The position numbers and the translations under genes were made by a program. A DNA stretch of 64,000 nt from Sugiyamaella lignohabitans (lineage: Eukaryota > Ascomycota > Dipodascomycetes > Dipodascales > Trichomonascaceae): positions 4,092,001 to 4,156,000 of the forward strand of contig NC_031674.1 of assembly GCF_001640025.1 (NCBI RefSeq), read 5' to 3'. The notes beneath the pieces are model-generated. The model was not told the DNA's origin. It worked only from the letters and a program-made list of their open reading frames with translations, and did not search any database. Positions 11,126-20,903 of this stretch are shown piece after piece (position 1 is the stretch's first letter; each line of letters begins with the position of its first letter).

Positions 11126-12473
11126 TAGGAACGAAATACAAAGTTTGTGAAGTTGAAGTCAATGAAACTGTACAATATCGAAAGGATCTCAAAACAAATG
11201 AAGGGAATGCCAAACAAATGGATAATTGAAAATAGAAAATCTATATTATGGAAAAAGCGAAGTAATTAGGCGCCCTTCCCAGAGATTAACAAAGAAATTT
11301 CAGTTGGTCAGGTAGGAAACGGGATTAAGTCAAATGTAGGCAGTTTGTTGGCTTATTTTCCTTTTTAACTTAAAGACTGTGAGTATTTGGCAATGCTTTC
11401 TTGGGCGCGCCTTAGTCGCCTTAATATCTAGGGATTGGCTTTGATCCACTACTAACGAACACAAGCCGCGAAGTCCGTTGGAGATCTCCTCAGCAATGTA
11501 AACAAACCTCACTGTGATAGTTTAAATACACGCCCTAACCCGATAAATGTATGCAATGCGCTCTCGATGGTCAGATTAAGTAGTGTTTTTTACGAAAGAG
11601 ATAAATCGATCAAAGATCCAAAAGAATTCTTTACTCGGAGACTGTGACACAAGTGGTGTATTTATTGATCTCTTGAATGAATTGGAAATGACAATCAGTA
11701 GCATCATCGACCTGCTTTTGTAATTTTACCATAAACACGCGCGCCCTGCATTGACAATTCATGCTATGCTGGAAGTCTTAGATAGTTCTACCGATCGCTT
11801 GATAGCTGATCGGTGAGATGCAAAACTTAGCTGAATGTTCATTGAAGCAAGAGATCCATTACTTGTAGTATGTGGATAGATACCAGACACCTGTCTTCGT
11901 ACCATAAAGTATCATAGTAGCGTACTACTATGCAGTCCAAATTGACTCTGGTTCCTTTGCATCTACGGTTCACGAAGGCCATCATGCAGGGACCTGCAGA
12001 TCTCTGAGATGGTTGGAACACCCCCACTACAAAAGAGTACCCTCAGAGGGTAGGGTATGGATGGCCACATGTTCTTGAATACCTCTTAAACTCGGTGTTG
12101 TGTTGAAATTCCATTGATATTTATGACTTGATTCTCGACGATGATGGCTTTCGAGGAAGCTTGACATTCCACTTGAAGGGTTAGGTCTTATGACAGAGGT
12201 AAACCTGTAGTGCAATGCATACATGAGCGAGATGCCGCCCGTTTATCTTTTACTCATCTCAGGTTCGAAGAGATTATCTCTGGCCGATATTTGTAAACCA
12301 TTCATTTTCTTTTGACGTACCTTTACTATTGAGGTGAGTCATATCATTATACTTCTAGTAGATGCAAGCGTCAGGCGGTTATCATTTTGGAAAAGAGACC
12401 TAGTTCAACATTAACTTGCCACCCCACATCTCGCGCTCGTATAGCTCGAGGTCAATAGAGCTGAGATCTCAAC
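11126..12473. other. Gene-free region between SFK1-like gene and zinc-cluster regulator
   Basis: 1.35 kb with no supportable frame or RNA gene. It serves as promoter for two divergent genes. A telomere-like CCCTAACCC lies at 11533-11541. Regulator genes in fungi often have long upstream regions. Confidence 0.55.
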
Positions 12474-15092
12474 ATGTCAAACGAAAGAAAGCGCACATTC
12501 GAGCATTCACAGGATATAGACGAACCAATTAAGAGAGTGTCTGTAGCTAGTGAGAATGGTGGAAGTCCATTGCATTCGGATAAAAATGGACACACAATCA
12601 ATAGTGAGAGACGGTTAAATGGCAAAGAGCGGATCCGAGTGGCCAGAGCTTGCGACCGGTGCAAACGTAAAAAGACCAAATGCGACGGACAAAAACCATG
12701 CGTGGCCTGTAAAAAGGGTGACTTAGATTGCATTTATACTGCTGGCTCTGCAGGACCCGTGAACAATCGAACACCTCCCAGTCCTGCTAACCTCCCGCAA
12801 CCGAGCTATTATGCGAGATCAGTATCACGGTTAGATGGATATGATATGAACAGCTTACCAAATACCGGTCTCAGAAGATTTTTGTCTGGATTATCGTCTG
12901 CTCCGACCTCGGGTTTTGGTATATCTGGTTCTTCGACTGAAGATCTGCCTGTCATGATGAGAATTCTTCAACGTTTAGACGCTCTTGAAAGTTCCCATGA
13001 CAATAGGGGCTCTAAAGATCGGTTTGAAAGCGCTACAGGTTCAGATCAGGTCCGCGCTGTTATTGATTCAGAGTCTAGTTCTCGCTCTGTGAGGGCCCCA
13101 AATGAAGAAACCAACATTCATCCTAGTACAGAAGGTAGGAATAAGAATAACTCCCATATGCCGCTCGACATGAGGACCGTGACAGTGGTAAATCCTACAG
13201 ATCTAGCCTATGAATTATCTCATTATATGGAAGAACAACGTGTCAAAGAATTAAACGGCACTTACAATTTTAATATTCACAAAATGCGCTATACGAAGAG
13301 ATATGTATCTATACTACCCAGCATTCTAGGTACCACATTATATCGGAATTTGTCCCCAGAAAACCAAAAAAATGTCGTGGTTCCTCGTGTTCAAGGTTAT
13401 GGATGGAACATGAGTGGCCGCCACTATCTGCCAATGCGTACCATTGAAATACCACCACCTGACTTAATAAGCGAAAGCCTGTCTCGCTCACTTTTACAAT
13501 ACTTCTTTGACAAAGTAAATCCTCTGTATTCTACACTTCACAGGCCAATGTTCTTGCAACAATTCGAAAGTTATTTGAAGACAGAGGACAAACGAGACTG
13601 TCTATTATTTATGGGCATGTTTTTTGTTGTCTGCGCAGTTGCAATGAGATTTTCTGAAATCGAAGAGCACAAGGAGTATAGGGAAGGGCTTGAAGAAGAA
13701 CTGTTTCAGCATGGACACTCTATTATTCAGACATTTACATTTCAATGGGAGTCTGTTGAGCTTGTTCAGGGATGGCTTCTTATCACTTGCTATCTTCGGA
13801 TATGTCATCGCCAATCGTCCACCTGGATGGCTTTAGGGAACGCTGTGAGATTGTGTCAAGGAATGGGTGTAATGAAAAAATTTTGGTCTCCGTCGATACC
13901 TGCTTATGAACTTCTCAAGCTAACGCGTGTATTTTGGTGCTGTTATACGTGGGACCGATTTCTTGGAATGGATTTCGGTCGAGCTTTCACAATAAGGGAT
14001 GAAGAAATTCAAATTGACCGCCCCACACAATACAAGGATGATGGATGGTTTTCTGAAACTTCCTATGTAGTTTTACAACTGGCATTTGCTGTAAGCCCGG
14101 TAGTACAAGACTTTTTCAGAGGGGGCCTTTCAGTTAATGGAGCCAATGCCATCTATGATGCAATTCTCGATTGGAATGAGAATATTGCGAAGCCCATGGG
14201 ATATGGATCAGATAATGACTACATATCCCAACCCGTAGGTATGGCTGGAACGCGCCCTGATCCTGCTATAATCTGCCAAGTCAGATTACAATACCATGAC
14301 TGCATTCTATACCTCTATACCAGGGGAGTATACTCGCTATTGGAGACTTCGCTCGGAGATGGTATACCTAATGAATGGCCTATAGTTGCAAGGTCCTGTA
14401 AAGGGATAATTCATGCTTCTGAAGAGTTGGATAAGGTGGGAAAGCTTGCTACTGCCTGGTGGCTTCGACTTTCCAGTTTATATTCTTCAGTACTTTTGTT
14501 GTTGGTGTGTGTCAATGCTGGATTTGAAACCAAGGAAATTTTGGATTATATCGCCCGGGGATTAGCTTTGTTTGAGAAGATTTCGAGTGATGGGAGGTTT
14601 AGAATGACCAACGAATGTTTGTGGTCATTACGTATGCTCAATACGATGATATACCTACGGTTTGGTGAAGCTCAAGCCGCCATGCGGAATATTGGAATCA
14701 ATCCAGGCTATTCCGATGTCAATGACCGACATTTTGCATCTATGGGTGTTTTCAGTAAAGATGGAAACATTGTGGCTCCTCATCAAACATCTTCAAGTTC
14801 TAATAACTCTACTCCATTAAATCCTGTGTCGCCAACTGATCGATTCCACCAAAGCAATATACAGCCGCAGCCTTCGGCCAGCCAGGTTCCACAGCAGAGT
14901 CCAAATATTGAAATACCGCGGCCAATCCCTAATAACTACCCCCCTGGCTCGGTACTCCCAGACTTCAATCAGCCTTCAGTATCCGAAACAGAGACATCCG
15001 ACCAGTTGCTGTTCTCGTCGAGTTTAGATTGGTTCAGCAGTTGGAAATGGGATACCGAGTCGTCAGTGGCTACCTTTTTAGATAATATTTAA
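12474..15092 (+). CDS. Zn2Cys6 transcription factor with fungal-specific middle domain
   Basis: DNA-binding regulator of unknown target. The binuclear zinc cluster is ACDRCKRKKTKCDGQKPC..., with Cys60, 63, 70, 76, 79 and 86 in exact C-x2-C-x6-C-x5-C-x2-C-x6-C spacing, preceded by basic residues. The fungal_trans (MHR) domain covers roughly residues 275-600 and includes GYGWNMSGRHYLP, NPLYSTLHRPMF and the central WMALGNAVRLCQGMG / VFWCCYTWDRFLGMDFGR blocks. The tail is Ser/Gln/Pro-rich, plausible as an activation region. The protein is 872 residues from the first ATG. The GYGWNMSG block reminds me of Sef1-like regulators, but I cannot assign an ortholog and leave it unnamed. Confidence 0.9.
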   Translation: MSNERKRTFEHSQDIDEPIKRVSVASENGGSPLHSDKNGHTINSERRLNGKERIRVARACDRCKRKKTKCDGQKPCVACKKGDLDCIYTAGSAGPVNNRTPPSPANLPQPSYYARSVSRLDGYDMNSLPNTGLRRFLSGLSSAPTSGFGISGSSTEDLPVMMRILQRLDALESSHDNRGSKDRFESATGSDQVRAVIDSESSSRSVRAPNEETNIHPSTEGRNKNNSHMPLDMRTVTVVNPTDLAYELSHYMEEQRVKELNGTYNFNIHKMRYTKRYVSILPSILGTTLYRNLSPENQKNVVVPRVQGYGWNMSGRHYLPMRTIEIPPPDLISESLSRSLLQYFFDKVNPLYSTLHRPMFLQQFESYLKTEDKRDCLLFMGMFFVVCAVAMRFSEIEEHKEYREGLEEELFQHGHSIIQTFTFQWESVELVQGWLLITCYLRICHRQSSTWMALGNAVRLCQGMGVMKKFWSPSIPAYELLKLTRVFWCCYTWDRFLGMDFGRAFTIRDEEIQIDRPTQYKDDGWFSETSYVVLQLAFAVSPVVQDFFRGGLSVNGANAIYDAILDWNENIAKPMGYGSDNDYISQPVGMAGTRPDPAIICQVRLQYHDCILYLYTRGVYSLLETSLGDGIPNEWPIVARSCKGIIHASEELDKVGKLATAWWLRLSSLYSSVLLLLVCVNAGFETKEILDYIARGLALFEKISSDGRFRMTNECLWSLRMLNTMIYLRFGEAQAAMRNIGINPGYSDVNDRHFASMGVFSKDGNIVAPHQTSSSSNNSTPLNPVSPTDRFHQSNIQPQPSASQVPQQSPNIEIPRPIPNNYPPGSVLPDFNQPSVSETETSDQLLFSSSLDWFSSWKWDTESSVATFLDNI

Positions 15093-15258
15093 TAATTTAT
15101 GACATGGGATATGAACGGGAATAGTGATCTTCACCCTCCCCCCGATTACTGCTTTCAACGTCGATATAACTTTGCCCCATACTTCATAAATTTCATTGAG
15201 TTTCTAAAATATATTTATCGCGTATATCTTGTTAAATATTAGGATCATCAACTAGTCA

Positions 15259-16029
15259 TCAGTTGATTACACAAAGCCAGCCAAGACCGCAGTAAAACAA
15301 GCCCACTGGGAAGGTGGCAAGGAATACTCGCTCAGAAAGAACTCCCGAGTGCTTAAGGCCGTTCGTAGCGGCATATATAGCCCAGGCAATAAGGAAAACA
15401 TCCACAATCAAGCGAATCAGGCGTGACCCCACAAATGATCCCAAAACTGCTGCAATCACCAGGGGAAACAGTGAATACCCAGAAACGCACAAGGCGTGAA
15501 AAAATGAAATAGTGCCACCAAGAAGTTTAATATTCAAGGTAACAATGACCTGTCCCAGCCATATTAATGCAAACATTCCAGAAAATACCAATGATGATTG
15601 ATTATTAGGAGCCATCATACTCATAGACGTTGATATCAAAAGACAGAATACCAATGGGCCCCAGAGGTCCCATTCTTGATGAGTTGTGTTGCGCTCCTCT
15701 GCATACCACCACACAATCTGTCTGAGTCTGGTACCAACTGCCTTTACATCTCTCAGTAGTGTAGCAGTAATTGGTTCGTCTAAAGTATCACCGCCCATAA
15801 ACCGTCGCTGTTCCAACCTTTCACCCCCAGCATTGGCAGATTGAGGAGGTTCAGGAATTCGGGGATGTTGTGATGATGTCTGTTGTGTCGTTGGCTCATC
15901 ATCGTCGTTTACAATGAAATCGTCTTCAACTGGGATATCATCGTCATCAAACAACAATTCTGTACCGGCAGTGTTCTGATTTTGAGCCTCCAAATCCTGG
16001 TTGGGATTCCACACATTCGAATATGACAT
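15259..16029 (-). CDS. YIP4: Yip1-domain Golgi membrane protein, Yip4/YIPF6 type
   Basis: Five-span membrane protein that interacts with Rab GTPases in ER-Golgi transport. A soluble acidic N-terminal half (DDDDIPVEDDFIVNDDDE) is followed by the family signature GGDTLDEPITATLLRDVKAVG and WDLWGPLVFCLL, then membrane segments. The central LLGGTISFFHALCVSGYSLFPL block is diagnostic for Yip4/YIPF6 rather than Yip1 or Yif1. 256 residues, close to the family size. It starts at the ATG at 16029 and ends 166 bp from the convergent zinc-cluster gene. Confidence 0.9.
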   Translation of the reverse strand: MSYSNVWNPNQDLEAQNQNTAGTELLFDDDDIPVEDDFIVNDDDEPTTQQTSSQHPRIPEPPQSANAGGERLEQRRFMGGDTLDEPITATLLRDVKAVGTRLRQIVWWYAEERNTTHQEWDLWGPLVFCLLISTSMSMMAPNNQSSLVFSGMFALIWLGQVIVTLNIKLLGGTISFFHALCVSGYSLFPLVIAAVLGSFVGSRLIRLIVDVFLIAWAIYAATNGLKHSGVLSERVFLATFPVGLFYCGLGWLCVIN

Positions 16030-16453
16030 TTGTAACCTCGCCCGTGGGGTTTTGTCTACAAGTGACAGGTGTATGCGTTATCGTGTATAATGATCATCAT
16101 GTGATATGTAATTGCGGCTGCTCAAGTCCCTGCATGTCCGTAGTCGGAAGGGCAGTGCAGTCTGTTTGCAACTCTCAAGCCACAGAATGAAACTAAATCA
16201 AAGAACGAGTCTTTTATGATATAGTTTTATGATATACAAGTAATATAGTATAGTATAGTATAGTATAATGTGGGATTCTTTGAGAGCGATTGGAGTTAAA
16301 CCAAAGAATACTAAACCGAAAAGTCTGAGTCCAACCAGTGCTACACTCACTAGAGGGACAGCAAAGGTAAAACAGAGACTGAGACCGAGTCTCAGACACT
16401 ATAGATTCTTCATAATTCATAAATTAAAGCGTCATCAATAAATCATTACAATA
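16030..16453. other. YIP4 promoter / SAK1 3' region with TATAG repeat
   Basis: 424 bp between two genes on the same strand. It contains a microsatellite of four TATAG units plus a partial one at 16244-16267. No gene seen. Confidence 0.6.
16244..16267. repeat. (TATAG)4 microsatellite
   Basis: Four perfect TATAG pentamers followed by TATA, between YIP4 and the 3' end of SAK1. Confidence 0.9.
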
Positions 16454-19400
16454 TTAATTAGTCTCCTCGCCGAATGTGTCGATGCTGACGCTCCTACTCC
16501 GATAACGAGGAGTTTCTTCAGAGGAGACACGGTCACTGGCAGGTATATGGGCGCTAGGAGCCCTACGACGTGTAAGAACATCAGAAGATAGAAACCGTCG
16601 GTTAGGACCAACTGTCAACGTGAGCTCGCCATCGTCATCGTCATCGTCTTCCTCTTCATCTTCATCATCCTCATAGTCATCCACATCCTCAACGTCGCCG
16701 ATAAAATCGACAGGCGGATAGATACTAGACAAAGCAGCCGGGGTAGATTTTGCATCCAATTTCAACTCATCACTCTCAAAGCAATCTTTTAACAGCATGG
16801 TATCTTCGCGTCCTTCTAACAATGCATTAAGATTGAGGTTGCTTCGACTGGAAGACATGGTTGGTTTTGTTGTCTGAGGAGCAACAGGAGGAATGAATTT
16901 ATCAACCGAGCTCGCCGCACCACCGCCAACAGTAGAGCCTGTTGTGGAAACAGAAAATGCAGATGCATAAGAAGCACGTCGTTCATCGGGATTCTTCTCT
17001 AAGACAGGGCTATTGGCAGCCGAAAAGAAAGACCGTTGAGGTGGAGTGGTACCGCTAGAGTCTGAAATACCTCTGGCACGGCTAGGTTTGAGAGAAGACC
17101 TGTGAGCACCAACTGGAGTTGGCTCGCGTGACGAAACTGAGGATCCAGACGGCTTCCTCCTGAGACCGGCAGCAAATTCCAATGCATTGGATCCGAGCCG
17201 AGCTAGCCCCCTTCTAATCTTCCCAGTTATTCCACGAACAGCTTCCTGCATTTCTTCTCCTGTGACCTCAATGCGTTGGTTTTCAAAATCACACTGATGA
17301 AGAAATTTTTCCTGTGCCGCTGGTTCCATTCCCTCACAGATCCAAGGATGCAGTTTGATTTGAGGAATGTCAAGTCGCTTCGAGGGGTCTTTCTCAAGAA
17401 TCTGCCGAAGAAGATCTTTGGCCAGCTCCATATCACTGTCCAATTTTGCTGGGGACAAAGCGCCATGATGGCTTTTAGATCCATCAACTTCTTCATCTGG
17501 GAATACTAATGGACTCTCAAGTATTACTCCAAACAGTTCGTATTCACTATCGGCAATAAACGGCACTCTCCCAAATAGCAGACAGTATAGAGTAACACCA
17601 AATGCCCATATATCGATCATATGCGTGATTGGTGGACTTGTCTCGCTTTTCTCAGCACAAAGCTCAGGAGCAAAAAAGGCAGGCGTGCCAGCAGTTTTGG
17701 CTAGCTCCAGTTCATCCTGCGAGTAATCGGAAATATATGAGACGCCAAAATCTGAAATCTTTACAACTCCATCCCGAGAGAGTAACAAATTTGCTGGCTT
17801 GATGTCGCGATGAATGATACCTTGAAAATGCAAATATTCTAAGCCTAAAAGTACATCCCTCGCAATAGATTTAACTAAATGGCGAGGCATGACTGGGGGG
17901 TCACCTGGTTCGTATTGCCATTCGATCTCTCCCTTTTCAAGATACTCTAGAACCAAATAGATCTTTTTGGACGAGTTATCATCAAGTACTTCAAGGAGTT
18001 GAACAATATTTGGATGATAGCATTTTTTGAGAATGGCGATCTCACGACGGATTTTGTCCTCTTGCGTCGAACCCGGACGGGCAGCTTTACCAAGACGAGG
18101 ACGTCCATTTCTATCGACAATTTTGATGGCAACGTATTCACCGGTCTCGATTTTCTTCCCCAGTTTGACCTTTCCATGCTGACCACGACCAAGCTCGCGG
18201 ATTATCTCATAGGTGTTGAGCTTTTTTCGACCCGATACTGGATCATAATCAATCGAGATATGATGAGTCTCCTTTACTGGCACCGAAGTAGCACCTGCTA
18301 ATACGCTTGACGAGCTTGTCGAAGATGAGGTACTAAATGCAACAAGAGAAGTTGACGAGTCTGTATGAAATTGATTATTAGTAAGATGGTGTTGAGATTG
18401 AATTAAACCAGTCGGCTGACCCGTTCCGTGAATAGGTGAACCAGGACAGGATGGCGATGCAGATGAGTTATTAGATGATGATGTGGATTGGGGATGATGA
18501 TGTCGTAATAGTGTTTGTTTCAGCATAGTGGACGACGATGACAGCTCGTGATCATCACGTAAAGACGGTGAGATGTCTAAGTGTGTCGAGCCTGAGCTAT
18601 CGACAGAATCAGGCCCATTGTCATCACCTTTATGCTTGTTTGACCGTAAATTGTTACCAGATATCACATTTCGCAATGAAGCAGCTGGTGAATACAAGTT
18701 GTGAAAGCGATGATGGCGTGAATCATTAGCGTCAACATTAGAACTACTGTCGGTGGCCCCGCTAGTAACACAGTTGTTCGTACTGGCGTTCATACTGCTA
18801 TCCCCAACACCGCTACTAACTGTAGGGCTAGCGGCAGCTGAATAAACCGGCAAGGCCATCACTGGATTATACACTTGGTCTACCACGTCTCTCTCCGGCA
18901 GATCACTAATGTCAACCGGTTGGCCGGATTCGTTACTGGACCACTCCACACACGGTTGTGAGGTGGCCGAGCTGGCAATACTATCAGTAGCCAAACCGTC
19001 GATGGCCGAGATAATATTGCTACCAGGAGGGGTCAGTCGTTCCAGCTGCTGATCTAAAAGTGCTGATCTGAGCTCTGCACCCTGGTCTGTTTCTTGTCGT
19101 AATTGTGATGGCTTCCTGTTCAAGTTTTCAACCCCAGCTGGTAGCGAAGACTCAATTGCATTCTGCCACAAATCACGACCTTGATCTTCAATCTGACTGG
19201 TATATCGACTGCTACCGCTAACACTGTTATTTCTCGAAACAGAATTATAACCACTAATGTATGAATGTTGTGGTTGTGGTTGCGGTTGCTGATGCTGATG
19301 CTGATGCTGGCTATAACGTTGTTTACCGTTAACTGATATATTACTGTTGTCAGGATGCGGCGGATGTATTGCTGAAAACGATGATGAACTCCCACTTGGC

Positions 19401-20077
19401 GTTCCACTATGGGCAGGGGTTCGTGTATTGGCCCTGCTGTTTCTCTTGGTCGCCGAATTCATATATCGGGACCGTCCGGGTAATGATAGGGGGATATGCG
19501 TATGAGCCTGATCCAATGGTGACGTAGTAGATGAAGGGGACGATAACGAAGAATCTGATGAAGAGGCCGGCGATTCCTCACCATTGCCTAGTCCAAGCTG
19601 AATAGGACTGAGTGCCAGATACCTCTGTTGATTCTGTTTCAATGATAAATACGAGCGTTGATGTAATAATCGACTATCATTTCTAGAAACCGATGATGCG
19701 AATGTTGTATTAATAGATGTTGTTGAAGGTGATGGTGAGATCAGTGAGCTTAACTTTGGTGACAGTGAGTTGTTTGTTGTCGCTAAATAAGGGGCAAAGT
19801 TCGTATTTAACTTGGGTAATGATATGTTGCTACTGCTGGTTCCACCGGCAGCAGAATCTCGCGGTGTCAGTGTAACAGACCTGCTATTACTTCTGCTGAT
19901 ATCGCTGTCATTTGGAGTGGTGGTAATGCTACTCTCAGTATCACCAGTATCTGTGGCAATGCTACCTGTTGACGAAAGAGTAGTAGTAGTAGTAGTACTA
20001 GTGGGTGCAGAATTATCTGTGAAGCCTCTACTACTTCCGCCACTGTCGCCGGTCGCTGCTCTTTGGTATTCCGTCAT
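16454..20077 (-). CDS. SAK1: Snf1-activating protein kinase (Sak1/Tos3/Elm1, CaMKK-like)
   Basis: Ser/Thr kinase that phosphorylates the activation loop of Snf1 (AMPK), switching on growth on non-preferred carbon sources. 1207 residues. A long Ser/Thr/Asn/Gln-rich N-terminal region (1-610) leads into a complete kinase domain (about 620-917): glycine loop GRGQHGKV, VAIK lysine, HRDIKPANLLL (about 754), DFG (about 776) and TAGTPAFFAPE activation segment. An insert rich in Arg/Pro/Gly (RNGRPRLGKAARPGSTQ) between VAIK and helix C is the hallmark of the CaMKK/Sak1 group. The C-terminal tail is low complexity with an acidic EDDEDEEEDDDDDD stretch. Family assignment is firm; Sak1 rather than Tos3 or Elm1 is inferred, since non-duplicated yeasts usually keep one such gene. 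Confidence 0.88.
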   Translation of the reverse strand: MTEYQRAATGDSGGSSRGFTDNSAPTSTTTTTTLSSTGSIATDTGDTESSITTTPNDSDISRSNSRSVTLTPRDSAAGGTSSSNISLPKLNTNFAPYLATTNNSLSPKLSSLISPSPSTTSINTTFASSVSRNDSRLLHQRSYLSLKQNQQRYLALSPIQLGLGNGEESPASSSDSSLSSPSSTTSPLDQAHTHIPLSLPGRSRYMNSATKRNSRANTRTPAHSGTPSGSSSSFSAIHPPHPDNSNISVNGKQRYSQHQHQHQQPQPQPQHSYISGYNSVSRNNSVSGSSRYTSQIEDQGRDLWQNAIESSLPAGVENLNRKPSQLRQETDQGAELRSALLDQQLERLTPPGSNIISAIDGLATDSIASSATSQPCVEWSSNESGQPVDISDLPERDVVDQVYNPVMALPVYSAAASPTVSSGVGDSSMNASTNNCVTSGATDSSSNVDANDSRHHRFHNLYSPAASLRNVISGNNLRSNKHKGDDNGPDSVDSSGSTHLDISPSLRDDHELSSSSTMLKQTLLRHHHPQSTSSSNNSSASPSCPGSPIHGTGQPTGLIQSQHHLTNNQFHTDSSTSLVAFSTSSSTSSSSVLAGATSVPVKETHHISIDYDPVSGRKKLNTYEIIRELGRGQHGKVKLGKKIETGEYVAIKIVDRNGRPRLGKAARPGSTQEDKIRREIAILKKCYHPNIVQLLEVLDDNSSKKIYLVLEYLEKGEIEWQYEPGDPPVMPRHLVKSIARDVLLGLEYLHFQGIIHRDIKPANLLLSRDGVVKISDFGVSYISDYSQDELELAKTAGTPAFFAPELCAEKSETSPPITHMIDIWAFGVTLYCLLFGRVPFIADSEYELFGVILESPLVFPDEEVDGSKSHHGALSPAKLDSDMELAKDLLRQILEKDPSKRLDIPQIKLHPWICEGMEPAAQEKFLHQCDFENQRIEVTGEEMQEAVRGITGKIRRGLARLGSNALEFAAGLRRKPSGSSVSSREPTPVGAHRSSLKPSRARGISDSSGTTPPQRSFFSAANSPVLEKNPDERRASYASAFSVSTTGSTVGGGAASSVDKFIPPVAPQTTKPTMSSSRSNLNLNALLEGREDTMLLKDCFESDELKLDAKSTPAALSSIYPPVDFIGDVEDVDDYEDDEDEEEDDDDDDGELTLTVGPNRRFLSSDVLTRRRAPSAHIPASDRVSSEETPRYRSRSVSIDTFGEETN

Positions 20078-20903
20078 CTGTAACTGTCGCGATTGTCGTT
20101 ACCTTGGCATGCTAATATTCAAAGCCACTTTTTATTAAGGTCCATCACAATTTCTGGTCCTGCCAGTCAATTCGAGAATTTTGAGGAAAGTATTCTCCAG
20201 TTTTTATCTTATTTGTTTTTTCTGATATAACATGAAAGAGCGCTTGAACTCTAAAATCATTCTGATACAAACCCGCTTCTGTGCTGAAGGTACCAGGGCA
20301 AGGGTTATATATAGTGGTGTGATATAGCCCGTGACGGAAAGCTATACAAAATTACCAGACCTCACAATTCGGCCCACAGCTATATCCAAGCTGGATTATA
20401 TAATCAAATATTTTTAACATATAAACTATTTTAATTTAATACCAGGAGCCCATCGTTGACATATTGCATCACGTGATAACGTGATATTTATCAGTTGTGC
20501 GGGATCTTCAGGGATGAGTACTTATAGAGGCAACTAATAACATTTGGCTAGGTTGTGAACCTTGACACACATTCAGAATCTGACAAACAACAGAAACAAT
20601 CCACTGGCAGTACTCTACTATCAGTATTTTTGCAGTGTATTTCACCCAAGCTTATTATTAAGTGTGTTCTTATTAGTTAGGATATTTGAGAGACAGACCC
20701 ATCTCGAAACAGGCAACTGTAGTTGTGTAAGTGTCAAAAACGGATACTGTTGCATATTTGGAAGTCGCTGCCATGTGTCGCGAGCTAATATACTGCAATT
20801 CGAGACTGGCTAATGGTCGGTTAAGTATGCAGAGGTTTTTTTCGATTTGGTGGATACAGAACGAAACATGTGTTGCACAGCAGCCATTGGTGTGCTATGA
20901 AAG
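20078..20903. other. Divergent SAK1/chitinase intergenic region
   Basis: 826 bp without a supportable gene. It contains CACGTG within TCACGTGA and a perfect tandem of ACGTGATA at 20471-20486. A pyrimidine-rich tract begins just inside the chitinase frame. Confidence 0.55.
20469..20486. promoter_or_regulatory. E-box with tandem ACGTGATA repeat
   Basis: TCACGTGA at 20469-20476 is a palindromic E-box of the Cbf1 type. ACGTGATA occurs twice back to back at 20471-20478 and 20479-20486. It lies between the divergent SAK1 and chitinase genes. Function is inferred only. Confidence 0.45.

Noticed and set aside
16630..16690. TCATCGTCATCG-type repeat
   Set aside because: It is the coding sequence of the acidic Asp/Glu stretch in the SAK1 tail, not a separate repeat element.
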